Counted from the stretch's first letter, positions 33,662 through 43,728 are shown. The stretch: 64,000 nt of DNA from SAR202 cluster bacterium bin87 (GCA_002238825.1 MPNC01000001.1:372001-436000), one strand, 5' to 3'. Translations and numbers: made by a program. The notes: generated from the sequence alone by a model not told the origin.

Positions 33662-34357
33662 ATGAACGAAGTCAGGTTCTACGGTCACACCCCACCGGGA
33701 GCCGGAGACGAAGAAACGCCGGGTCGCCTGATAGTGGTGGAGGGCACCGACGGCGTGGGTCGATCAACGCAGATCGCCATGCTGCGGGAATGGTTGGAAG
33801 CCGAAGGGTACGCGGTGTTGGTGACGGGTTTCCGAAGGTCGGAACTGGCTGCCAATGGGATCGACCGGGCGATGCGCGGCAATACGCTGGACCCGATGAC
33901 CCTCAACCTTTTCTACGCCACCGACTTCTGGGATCGGCTGGAAAAGAACATCGTCCCGGCCCTGCGCTCCGGGATGGTGGCGCTGGTAGACCGCTACATA
34001 TTTTCGATCATCGCCAGGGCCAGGGTGCGCGGCGTGTCCCCACGATGGCTCAATGACGTTTTTGAATTTGCCGTGGTGCCCGACATCGTGCTCTATTTGG
34101 ATGTGGACGTTGAACACCTCGTGCCGCGTGTGCTGTCCGTGCGACAACTGGACCACTGGGAATCGGGTGAGGACTTCCTGCGCGGGCCTGACCTGTATGA
34201 AAACTTCATCACGTACCAGTCCGCTCTGATCGACGAATTCCGGGAATTGGCCAAAGAGCACCGGTTCGTCACCGTGGACGGCCGCGGGAGCGTAGGCGAC
34301 GTTTTTGAGGCCTTGCAGACCGAAGTCCGCAAGGCCCTGGAAGGCATGGGCGGGTAA
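33662..34357 (+). CDS. Thymidylate-kinase-like protein with Lys-to-Arg P-loop, paralogue 2
   Basis: This 231-residue protein has Tmk-like architecture: LIVVEGTDGVGRSTQ (residues 23-37), then VALVDRYIFSIIARARVRG near 113 and an IVLYLDVDVE strand near 140. The P-loop Lys that contacts ATP phosphates is Arg34, which would weaken or alter catalysis in a standard kinase. I recall the GVGRST form from a recurring Tmk-like subfamily, so it is probably not an error. It follows paralogue 1 by 66 bp and probably forms a heteromer or regulatory pair with it. The start codon follows GGGAGCGACAACG. Confidence 0.8.
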   Translation: MNEVRFYGHTPPGAGDEETPGRLIVVEGTDGVGRSTQIAMLREWLEAEGYAVLVTGFRRSELAANGIDRAMRGNTLDPMTLNLFYATDFWDRLEKNIVPALRSGMVALVDRYIFSIIARARVRGVSPRWLNDVFEFAVVPDIVLYLDVDVEHLVPRVLSVRQLDHWESGEDFLRGPDLYENFITYQSALIDEFRELAKEHRFVTVDGRGSVGDVFEALQTEVRKALEGMGG

Positions 34358-34363
34358 TCGGGC

Positions 34364-35485
34364 CTACAGGCCGAGGGCATCCGCCAGGCGGCGCCGGTGG
34401 AATTTGGGGTCGCCCAGGAACTGGTAGAGCGTGCGCGAAGCGGTGGTGTGCAGAGTCAGCCCGTACTCGGTTGTGCTGCCCACGCCGGCATGAACCTCGT
34501 GGGCGTGGTTGCACGCGTTGTAGTAGGCGGCGCTGCTGACCGCTTTGGCGAGATGAACGCTGTCAGCGGCATCTCGTTCCGAGTCGAGCTTCCATAGCGC
34601 TTCATAGGTGGTCCAGCGGGCGGCATCCAACTCGTTGACGAGGTTGATGATGTGGTCCTGGACCCGCTGAAACCGTCCGATGGGCGTGCCGAACTGGATT
34701 CGGGTTCGGCTGTAGTCCACCGACATCTCGTAAACCTGTTGCGAACCTCCCACCTGGAAGGCGCAGAGCAGGGGGATGGAGGCGGCCACGGCGCGCTCCA
34801 GCGCCTCCCAACCGCCGGCGAAGGTGGCGCCAAGGATCGCGGAAGGCGCGATCTGCACCCCATCCAGGCGAACTTCAGCCAGGTTCCAGGCGAAGCCTTC
34901 CAGACGGCGGATGGACACGCCCGGCGCATCGGCGGGGATGATCGCCAGTCCCACGTGCTGCCGGTTCTCGGTGCGCACGGCGCAGATCAGATTGGTGGCG
35001 GAGGTGGCGTCATACACGTACACCTTGGTTCCGGAGATGCGGTACCCGTCGCCGCTGGCCGTGGCCAGGGTCTGAACGTCCGATTCGTCCCACTGGTAAT
35101 CGGCCTCGGTGATCGCCAGGGCCACCGTGCGGCGTCCGGATGCGAGGTCGGGCAGCAGGGAGCGTTTCTGGTCGGTGGTGCCGGCCTCCAGGATCGCGAG
35201 GGCGCCCAGCGCGGCGCTGCTCAGGTGCGGCCCGGGCACGGGGCCGCGCCCCAGCTCCTCGAACAAAACGCCGGCGTCAGTGAACGAGCCGCCTTCGCCG
35301 CCGAATTCGGTGGGTATGATGATGCCCAGCCAGCCGGTGCCGGCCAGTTTCTGCCAGGGTTCGGACGGCGCGCTCTGTCCCGTCGCGGACAACTCGAGCA
35401 GGGTTTCCTTGGGGTATTCGGTGTCGACAAAACGGCGAACTGCTGCCTTGAGCATTTCCTGTTCTTCGTTGAGGGCCAGATCCAT
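34364..35485 (-). CDS. Acyl-CoA dehydrogenase family protein (partner subunit type)
   Basis: This 373-residue FAD-dependent acyl-CoA dehydrogenase-like protein starts with the helical MDLALNEEQEMLKAAVRRFV and has the WLGIIIPTEFGGEGGSFTDA loop near residue 60. The usual FAD-contacting middle beta domain is compressed, and the C-terminal region ends FLGDPKFHRRRLADALGL without the GGT-EIQ motif. This resembles the smaller, poorly catalytic subunit of heteromeric enzymes of the mycobacterial FadE type. It lies 73 bp after a second dehydrogenase and is probably co-transcribed with it. The substrate acyl-CoA is unknown. Confidence 0.85.
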   Translation of the reverse strand: MDLALNEEQEMLKAAVRRFVDTEYPKETLLELSATGQSAPSEPWQKLAGTGWLGIIIPTEFGGEGGSFTDAGVLFEELGRGPVPGPHLSSAALGALAILEAGTTDQKRSLLPDLASGRRTVALAITEADYQWDESDVQTLATASGDGYRISGTKVYVYDATSATNLICAVRTENRQHVGLAIIPADAPGVSIRRLEGFAWNLAEVRLDGVQIAPSAILGATFAGGWEALERAVAASIPLLCAFQVGGSQQVYEMSVDYSRTRIQFGTPIGRFQRVQDHIINLVNELDAARWTTYEALWKLDSERDAADSVHLAKAVSSAAYYNACNHAHEVHAGVGSTTEYGLTLHTTASRTLYQFLGDPKFHRRRLADALGL

Positions 35486-35558
35486 TGGGTCGATTACTCC
35501 TGAATTGCGGCAACGCTCGGGACGTTGCCGCGTCAAAAAACTCTCTGGACAGATGAGA

Positions 35559-36791
35559 TCAGGCGAGGGCGCCGGCGCGTTCGCGCTGCTGCCGTCCGAT
35601 GCCGATGCGGCGGGCCATGATGACCTTCTGGATGTCGGTGGTGCCGCCCGGATGAAGAGCTATGATGGCGGCCCGCTGGTGAGACTCGAAGTTACCTTCA
35701 CCCGCGCCCCACTGATCGTCCTTGGTCAGCGCCGCCGGCCCGAGGATGTCGAGGATGCCGGTGGCGACGCGGAGGCCCGATTGCTTGCGGAAATAGGATG
35801 CCTGCGGTCCCTCATAGGTGACGTTGGCTCCACTGTGGCGCATCCAGTAGTTGCGCAGCTGGAACAATCTCCCGATTTCCGCGTCGATGTAGATGTCCAC
35901 CAGGCGCTCGCGCACGTCCGGGTCCTTGCTCAGGGCTTCTCCGCGACGGTTGTTGGTCTTGCAATAGTCGAAGATGCGGTCGACGATCCAGTTGCGGCCG
36001 ATGCGGCCGCCAGTGCCGTGCTCCAGTTCAAGGTGAGTGGTGGCGACCTTCCAGCCCTCGTTTTCCCCGCCAATGAGGTTGCGCGCGGGGACGCGGACAT
36101 TGTCGAAGTAGACGATGTTCTTCACGCCCGAGCCGGCGCCGGACTCGCCGGCCGAGGACAGGAGGTCCATCGGGAAGACGCTGATGCCGGGAAGATTGGA
36201 CGGCACCATGAACCAGCTGAGGTTGTGGTGGCGGTCACCCTCCGGGTCGGTGCAGGTGATGGTCCACATGTAGTCGGAACCGTGGGCGCTGCCGACGTAG
36301 ACCTTCTGCCCGTTGATGACATAATCGTCGCCGTCGCGCCGGGCCGCGGTCTTGGCGTTGGCCAGGTCGGAACCGGCCTCGGGCTCGGTCAGCAGTTGCC
36401 AGGTGCGGATTTCGCCCTTGAAAATCTTGGGCAGGAAATCCTGCTTCTGCTCCTCGGAACCCCACACGAGAATGGAGTTGCCACCTAGGCGTCCGCCGGA
36501 GTCGTAGTAGGGAGGAAGCGACAGGTTGTAGTTGTCGATCTCCTCTTCCAGGACCACCGAGTGGTCGACGGTCAGTCCGCCGCCGCCGTATTCCTGCGGA
36601 GCGGTGGGCCAGAGCCATCCCTTGTCGCCCAATCTGCGGCCCAACTCGCGGCGGAGCTGGTACTGCTCGTAGGTGAGGTCGATGGAGTCGGCAGGATGCT
36701 GGATGCCGCCCGGGATATTGTCGCGAAGCCAGTCCTGTACCTCTGTACGGAAGGCTTCCTGCTCGGCGGTATAACGCGGTTCGAAGTCCAT
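35559..36791 (-). CDS. Acyl-CoA dehydrogenase family protein
   Basis: This 410-residue FAD-dependent protein has FLPKIFKGEIRTWQLLTEPEAG near residue 130, DDYVINGQKVYVGSAH near 160, and a C-terminal HPGGTTDIQKVIMARRIG. Compared with medium-chain dehydrogenase, the YEGT-type Glu is not at its usual place, so the catalytic base must lie elsewhere or in the partner. GGTT-IQ and the long N-terminus resemble FadE26/FadE29-type subunits. It is the first gene of a two-gene minus-strand unit. The ATG at 36791 begins a typical N-terminal helix (MDFEPRYTAEQEAFRTEV). Confidence 0.87.
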   Translation of the reverse strand: MDFEPRYTAEQEAFRTEVQDWLRDNIPGGIQHPADSIDLTYEQYQLRRELGRRLGDKGWLWPTAPQEYGGGGLTVDHSVVLEEEIDNYNLSLPPYYDSGGRLGGNSILVWGSEEQKQDFLPKIFKGEIRTWQLLTEPEAGSDLANAKTAARRDGDDYVINGQKVYVGSAHGSDYMWTITCTDPEGDRHHNLSWFMVPSNLPGISVFPMDLLSSAGESGAGSGVKNIVYFDNVRVPARNLIGGENEGWKVATTHLELEHGTGGRIGRNWIVDRIFDYCKTNNRRGEALSKDPDVRERLVDIYIDAEIGRLFQLRNYWMRHSGANVTYEGPQASYFRKQSGLRVATGILDILGPAALTKDDQWGAGEGNFESHQRAAIIALHPGGTTDIQKVIMARRIGIGRQQRERAGALA

Positions 36792-36897
36792 GGTATGCCT
36801 CGCACGCGACCGGGCCACGGCCCGGCCGGGGTGATTCCGGGAATTAGTGGGCAATTATGCCCTAAGGGGCAGGGTGGGGCAACCGGGGATGCTGTTC

Positions 36898-37058
36898 ATG
36901 CGTACCCACCTTCACGAAGCGTCATAACCAGGATTGGTCTGAGACTAGGATTTGGCAGGATGGGGAGTCTCCATCATTAAGCGGCTCGAATCCTGATAAT
37001 CCCTGAATCTTGAAAATCCTGCTTCTAACAATTCGGGTCGACAACACCGGGTACGCGT
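36898..37058. repeat. MITE-like intergenic repeat, copy 3 (161 bp)
   Basis: This element is bounded by ATGCGTACCCA (36898-36908) and GGTACGCGT (37050-37058), the same ends as the 130-bp element at 15.5 kb. The interior differs: it carries AGGATT-type units (CAGGATTG, TAGGATTTGG, CAGGATG) on the left and ATCCTG/AATCC units on the right, forming an imperfect inverted repeat. It fills about half of the 306-bp gap between the acyl-CoA dehydrogenase and the amidohydrolase; no ORF is visible in the rest. Confidence 0.6.
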
Positions 37059-37097
37059 CAGTCCTCGTTAAAGGTCTGGCAGGTGTTGTTTGCTCCG

Positions 37098-38657
37098 TCA
37101 CCGGCTGCGCAGCGCCCGGCCGGGGTGCGCGCCGGTGTGCTGACCATTGTCGATGACGAGGCTGCCGTTGACGGCTACATAATCGATACCGACCGGATAT
37201 TGCGTCGGGTCGTCGAAGGTGGCCGGAGTGTCAACGCCGGACGGGTCGAACAGGACGAGGTCGGCCTTGGCGCCGTCGCGAATGACGCCACGGTCGGACA
37301 GTGCGAGACGCTGAGCGGGCGCGCCGGTCATCTTGCGGATGGCCTCTTCCAGCGAGAACAGCCCCTCACCTCGCACGAATTGGGCCAGCACGTAGGGGTA
37401 GGTGCCAAACGTGCGCGGATTGGGCCGGCCGCCGGTGAGGATGGCGTCGGTGCCAATCATCTGGGCCGGGTGGGAGGCGATTTCGCGGATGTTTTCGAGG
37501 TTGCCGGTCCGGGCGACGAAGGCCACCTGGAGGTTTTCCTCCAGCAGCAGGTCGCTGACGGCATCGACCATCCGTCCGCCGCGGTGGGCCGCCAGTTCCT
37601 CCAGCGACCGACCCTCCCACTCCTTGTTCTTGTCCGAGGCGATGTGGGCAAAGATGTAATTGTCGAGAGTCTGGCCGCCCCACTGGGGCTCGACGGCGCG
37701 AACCATCATGTCGCGCACGTTGGGGTCGGCCAGCCGGGTCATCAGCGCCTGGGGGCCGCCGGCGTGTACCCAGTAGGGCAATAGGGAGTGGAGGATGGTG
37801 CTGGCCGCCGGGTAGGGATACTGGTCGAAGGTGACGTCCTGACCGCGGTTGTGGCCTTCGTCAACGAGGGCGGTCATCTGGGAGCCGAGACCGGCCACCG
37901 GGCTGTGGTAGTGGGAGATGTGGACGGGCGCGCCGGAACGCTGGCCGATCTCGAGCGCTTCACGGAAGGGATCGAGGAGGCGGTCCCCCAGGGTGTAGCG
38001 GGCGTGGGTGCAGTAGAAACCTCCCTCTTCGGCGGCCACGGCGGCGATCGCCGCCAGTTCGGCAGTGTTGCTGTACGCGCCGGGTGCATACGTCAGCCCG
38101 GTAGTGAACCCGAACGCGCCGTCCTGCATGCCCTGTCGGGTGAGGTCTCGCATTGTGTTCAGTTCGGCATCGGTGGGCAGGCGGGAAGACCATCCCATCG
38201 CGGCCACGCGAATGGCGGCGTGCGGAACGAAATGGAACACGTTGCAGGTGGAGTTGCCATCGAACAGGGCGAGGAAGTCCGCGACGCTGCTCCAGCGGAC
38301 GTCCGGCGGTTCGCCATTGACCGCCGCCAGGTACACCAGAAGCTGCTCCAATGCCTGAGGGGTGGTGGGCGCGTACGACAGGCCGTCCATGCCCAGCGCT
38401 TCGGTGGTTACTCCCTGTCGGATCTTGGCCTGATGGTCGGGATCGGTGAGCAGCTTCAGGTCGGAATGGGAGTGCATGTCAATGAAGCCGGGGCAGATCA
38501 CGTAGCCGCTGGCGTCAATGGTGCGGCCGGCGTCGACGGACGAAGTGTCGCCCGTGACGATCTGGATCGTGTCGCCGGTGACAGCGACGCTGCCGCGATA
38601 GCCGGCGGATCCGGTGCCGTCGATCACCGTGCCGTTGGCGAATAGCAAGTCAACCAT
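37098..38657 (-). CDS. D-aminoacylase / N-acyl-D-amino-acid deacylase family amidohydrolase
   Basis: This 519-residue metal-dependent amidohydrolase has an N-terminal beta-sandwich (DLLFANGTVIDGTG), the metal motif GFIDMHSHSDLK near residue 62, a FTTGLTYAPGAYS segment near 165, a YCTHARYT strand near 200 and HISHYHS near 235. The C-terminal GAKADLVLFDPSGV and GIDYVAVNGSLVIDNG close the sandwich. These are typical of N-acyl-D-amino acid deacylases, which release D-amino acids from N-acyl forms. Related enzymes act on dihydropyrimidines or other cyclic amides. It is monocistronic and divergent from the SufT-like gene. Confidence 0.88.
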   Translation of the reverse strand: MVDLLFANGTVIDGTGSAGYRGSVAVTGDTIQIVTGDTSSVDAGRTIDASGYVICPGFIDMHSHSDLKLLTDPDHQAKIRQGVTTEALGMDGLSYAPTTPQALEQLLVYLAAVNGEPPDVRWSSVADFLALFDGNSTCNVFHFVPHAAIRVAAMGWSSRLPTDAELNTMRDLTRQGMQDGAFGFTTGLTYAPGAYSNTAELAAIAAVAAEEGGFYCTHARYTLGDRLLDPFREALEIGQRSGAPVHISHYHSPVAGLGSQMTALVDEGHNRGQDVTFDQYPYPAASTILHSLLPYWVHAGGPQALMTRLADPNVRDMMVRAVEPQWGGQTLDNYIFAHIASDKNKEWEGRSLEELAAHRGGRMVDAVSDLLLEENLQVAFVARTGNLENIREIASHPAQMIGTDAILTGGRPNPRTFGTYPYVLAQFVRGEGLFSLEEAIRKMTGAPAQRLALSDRGVIRDGAKADLVLFDPSGVDTPATFDDPTQYPVGIDYVAVNGSLVIDNGQHTGAHPGRALRSR

Positions 38658-38793
38658 ATTTGTTCCCGCTCCCGATGGTCCTGTCGTGACATCGAAACCT
38701 TGAGTTGGGTTCCAATGCCCGGATTGCGGTGCATCATACACTCCCGGGCGCAACGGCCAACGTCGCCCAAACGCACTTGTACCGCATTTGGGC

Positions 38794-38799
38794 TATAAT
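38794..38799 (+). promoter_or_regulatory. Consensus -10 element of the SufT-like/Mrp operon
   Basis: A perfect TATAAT in GGGCTATAATGG lies 35 bp upstream of the SufT-like start codon. No -35 hexamer at the normal spacing is convincing. AAGGAGAAAGG precedes the ATG. Confidence 0.6.
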
Positions 38800-38833
38800 G
38801 GCCGGCACACACTCAATTTGAAGGAGAAAGGCC

Positions 38834-39142
38834 ATGCCGGAAACCGTAAATCGCGACGAAGTTTACGAAGCTCTGCGCACGGTGTACGACCCGGAAATAC
38901 CGGTGAACGTGGTGGACCTGGGACTGATTTACGATGTGCAGGTCAGCGACGCCAACGACGTTTTCGTGCAGATGACCCTGACGTTCCCGGGCTGCGGCAT
39001 GGGCCCGCACATCGCGCAGCAGGCCGAGTGGGCGATCCAGGACGTGGAAGGGGTTGAAGAGGTCAACATCGAGCTGACCTTCGATCCGCCGTGGTCCCCT
39101 GACTTGATCAGCGAGGAAGCCCGCAACATGCTGGGCATCTAA
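38834..39142 (+). CDS. SufT/MIP18-like (DUF59) iron-sulfur assembly factor
   Basis: This 102-residue protein matches DUF59 proteins: YEALRTVYDPEIPVNVVDLGLIY and the MTLTFPGCGMGPHIA stretch with a conserved Cys, then VELTFDPPW-type ending. SufT-like proteins help load Fe-S clusters onto apoproteins. It lies 47 bp upstream of an Mrp-type ATPase, and the pair is a common Fe-S maturation unit. AAGGAGAAAGG gives a strong ribosome-binding site. It could serve the LeuC cluster and other Fe-S proteins in this genome. Confidence 0.88.
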   Translation: MPETVNRDEVYEALRTVYDPEIPVNVVDLGLIYDVQVSDANDVFVQMTLTFPGCGMGPHIAQQAEWAIQDVEGVEEVNIELTFDPPWSPDLISEEARNMLGI

Positions 39143-39189
39143 CCATTCGGTACTCCCAGGATCGCCCGGATACGGAGAACAGCCCTACG

Positions 39190-40011
39190 ATGGCAACCCC
39201 ACAGCAGCCCAACGCCCAGCAAAACGCCCGTCTGGAGCAGATCCGGAGACAATGGGAGCAGAAGCGGCAGATCACGGATCGTCTCGCGGCGGTTCGAACG
39301 ACAATAGGCGTTTACAGCGGCAAGGGCGGCGTGGGCAAAACCACGGTGGCCTGTAACCTGGCGACGATCCTGGCAAAGCAGGGCGAACGGGTGGGGCTGC
39401 TGGACGTGGACATCGATTGCCCTAACGTCACCCGGGTGATGGGCATCACCGACAAGCCGGACTACCGCGACGGGCAAATCAGCCCGGCTGAAGGCCACGG
39501 GGTCAAGGTCGTGTCCATGGCCTTCTTCCAGGAGAACGAGGACGAGGCGATCATCTGGCGCGGCCCGATGATCCACAACGCCATCAACCAGTTTCTCCAG
39601 TCGACCGATTGGGGCGAACTGGATTACCTGATTGTCGACCTGCCGCCGGGCACGTCGGATTCTCCGCTGACCGTCATGCAAACTATCCCCGTGGACGGGT
39701 TTGTGGTGGTGAGCACGCCGCAGGATTTGGCAATCATCGACGCCAAGCGGTGCATCAACATGATCCGCAAGCTGAACCTGAACGTGGTTGGTATCGTGGA
39801 GAACTACTCCGGCGACATTTTCGGGGAGGGAGCGGGACGGCAACTGGCGACAGACATCGACGCTCCGTTCCTGGGCAGCATGTCGCTCAATTCGTCATAC
39901 CGCGACACCAGCCGTCCGACGGTCCTGGTGGATGACTCGGTGAGCGACGAGTACGCCTCCGTGGCCGACGAGTTGCGCCGGAGCCTCAAGGCCCACGGAC
40001 GCGAGGCCTAG
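39190..40011 (+). CDS. Mrp/NBP35-type ATPase, Fe-S cluster carrier lacking the CxxC loop
   Basis: This 273-residue P-loop ATPase has the deviant Walker A SGKGGVGKTT (Lys45 and Lys50), LLDVDIDCPNV, and the LIVDLPPGTSD segment. In ApbC/Mrp proteins a CxxC loop follows ENMS and holds the bridging cluster. Here the sequence goes from ENYS straight to GDIFGEGAG, so the cysteine loop is deleted. An N-terminal helical extension (residues 1-35) takes the place of the usual DUF59 domain, which is encoded just upstream. It may be a scaffold or chaperone that does not hold its own cluster. Its stop is 14 bp from the convergent accDA stop. Confidence 0.88.
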   Translation: MATPQQPNAQQNARLEQIRRQWEQKRQITDRLAAVRTTIGVYSGKGGVGKTTVACNLATILAKQGERVGLLDVDIDCPNVTRVMGITDKPDYRDGQISPAEGHGVKVVSMAFFQENEDEAIIWRGPMIHNAINQFLQSTDWGELDYLIVDLPPGTSDSPLTVMQTIPVDGFVVVSTPQDLAIIDAKRCINMIRKLNLNVVGIVENYSGDIFGEGAGRQLATDIDAPFLGSMSLNSSYRDTSRPTVLVDDSVSDEYASVADELRRSLKAHGREA

Positions 40012-40024
40012 GTGCGGGTAGCGG

Positions 40025-41869
<1,845 letters not shown>

Positions 41870-42112
41870 CTAAATCCTCCTTCAGTTGCCGATAGAAGTC
41901 GACGAGTTGCCGATAAGTCGACCGCCAACGGCGGTCGGATCCGGGCGGCTTTGGCAAGTCCTCAGGCCATTCCAGTTAACTTTCATTTTACACAATAATA
42001 ATTTCGTCGAATCCCTGGCTGCGGGATCAAATTTGATTGGATTGTGACGGCCATAGCCGCGTGTGGCAAGGTTGTTGATACAGGCGTCCGGCTTTACTCC
42101 GACCTCGTGAAC

Positions 42113-42151
42113 CGGCATACAATTGGAGCGCCGCCAACCAATTGTATGCCG
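42113..42151. repeat. Perfect 14-bp inverted repeat between accDA and tilS
   Basis: CGGCATACAATTGG and CCAATTGTATGCCG are exact reverse complements separated by 11 bases. No T-run follows on either strand, so a rho-independent terminator is unlikely. Position between tilS (stop 42177) and the accDA promoter region suggests an operator for accDA or an mRNA structure. The remainder of the 307-bp gap is AT-rich and holds no credible ORF. Confidence 0.6.
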
Positions 42152-42176
42152 CATCGATTGCATGCTCCACCGTTGT

Positions 42177-43715
42177 TCAGGCCGGCTCGGCGTCGGCAGA
42201 TCCGGGTTCGAAACGAATCAGGGTCGCGGCAGCCTCTCCGCGCTCAAGCCGGACGGCGGCCCAATCGGCGATGCGGCTCCCGGCTATCCAGGCGACCCCC
42301 CGGGGAGTGACTACCAGCGGGATCCGCTCCCTCCAATGGCGGGGGACCCCGGCGTCGGTGAAAATGTCCTGCAGCTTGCGGGTGCCGGACATGCCCAGCG
42401 GCTGCATCCGGTCGCCCGGTTGCCAGGTGCGCACGATGGCGCCTTCCCGCAGGGACTGGGAAGACAGGTAGGCGGACAGCGGGTTTCCGGTATCCAGGTG
42501 AGTGGCAGTATGGACCCGCACGGACTCGGCAGTGACCTCCCATCCGTCGCGCCTGGTGACGGCCACGGCGATGGGTCCCCAGGGCAAGGTGAGCCGGAAC
42601 TCCCGCACGGCGTCCGGATACGGGCAGTCGTCGGCACGGGCGGTACCGGACAGGGTGGCCCACCGGGCGCCCACGGCGAATCGAAACCCGCGCGGCAGCT
42701 CGATGACCTTCCCGGAGCCCGGCACGTACACGGTATCGGACATGGCCGCCAGGTGCCTCTCCGTCAGGCGATGTTCGTGCCCGGTGACCGCCACCCAGGC
42801 GCGCCGCAGGATGATGTGAAGGAGAGCCTGGTGCGTCTTGGAGAGGGCGTTCCGATCGAGTGTGAGCGTTCCGTCGTGGGCCACGGGCCCGGTGGCTACC
42901 TGCGTCCAAAGTTGATCGGCCTGTTGTTCCATGTAGTCGACCTGCGCGGCCGCAGTGCGGGAAATCCTTCCCAAAGCGTCCACTATCCGTGGATTCAGCT
43001 GCTCTTTCAAAGCTGGCATGAGATCCAGCCGAACGCGGTTTCGGGCGAAGTCGCGCATGTAGTTGGTGCTGTCGTCCCGGTAATCAATGCCGTTATTCCT
43101 GCAGTACGAGGTGGTGTGATGCCTGGTCAGGTCAATGAGCGGACGCCAGACTCGCAGGTCCGGTTCAGGCGCGTCATGGCCGTGCGGTGAGGTGGAATAT
43201 GGCCAGGGATCAAGTTCGCTCATGCCGCGAAGGCCGTGGAGGCCGCTGCCCCGGGCCATGTGGAGCAACACAGTCTCCGCCAGGTCGTCGGCAGTGTGAC
43301 CTACCGCCACCAACCGGGCGCCGACTCGACGGGCCACACGAGCCAGGAAGCCGTAACGAACGTCTCGGGCGGCCTGCTCGAACGAGCTGATGCCATGCTC
43401 GCGCTGGTATGCCGCAACGTCCACTTCCTCGAAGATGCACTCGGGCCACATCCGGCGCACGAAATCAGCGTCGTCGTAGGTCTCCTGGCCGCGGAAGTCA
43501 TGCAGCAGGTGGGCGGGTTGGACCGTGAAGTCAAACCGGCGACTGGCCCTGCTGAGCACATTCATCAAGGTGCAGGAATCCGGCCCGCCGGACACACCGG
43601 CAACTACGACATCCCGCGGCTCCAGCCCGGCACGTCGCGCTGTGGTGATCGCCGTGGTGTGCAGCCGGTATGCGGGCCAGAATCCGCGATCGTGCCGCCG
43701 TTTGTTGCGCCCCAA
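42177..43715 (-). CDS. tilS: tRNA(Ile)-lysidine synthase
   Basis: This roughly 512-residue enzyme converts the wobble cytidine of the CAU-anticodon tRNA-Ile to lysidine, which changes codon reading from AUG to AUA. The PP-loop VSGGPDSCTLMNVLS is near residue 41, GHTADDLAETVLLHMARG follows, and LRRAWVAVTGHEHRLTERHL and the C-terminal LQDIFTDAGVPRHWRERIPL (TilS C-terminal domain) complete it. A TTG at 43715 was chosen; the long in-frame extension overlaps the phosphatase gene and is not TilS-like. It follows that phosphatase by 13 bp and is probably translated from the same mRNA. Confidence 0.9.
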   Translation of the reverse strand: MGRNKRRHDRGFWPAYRLHTTAITTARRAGLEPRDVVVAGVSGGPDSCTLMNVLSRASRRFDFTVQPAHLLHDFRGQETYDDADFVRRMWPECIFEEVDVAAYQREHGISSFEQAARDVRYGFLARVARRVGARLVAVGHTADDLAETVLLHMARGSGLHGLRGMSELDPWPYSTSPHGHDAPEPDLRVWRPLIDLTRHHTTSYCRNNGIDYRDDSTNYMRDFARNRVRLDLMPALKEQLNPRIVDALGRISRTAAAQVDYMEQQADQLWTQVATGPVAHDGTLTLDRNALSKTHQALLHIILRRAWVAVTGHEHRLTERHLAAMSDTVYVPGSGKVIELPRGFRFAVGARWATLSGTARADDCPYPDAVREFRLTLPWGPIAVAVTRRDGWEVTAESVRVHTATHLDTGNPLSAYLSSQSLREGAIVRTWQPGDRMQPLGMSGTRKLQDIFTDAGVPRHWRERIPLVVTPRGVAWIAGSRIADWAAVRLERGEAAATLIRFEPGSADAEPA

Positions 43716-43728
43716 CCGGTGACCGACC

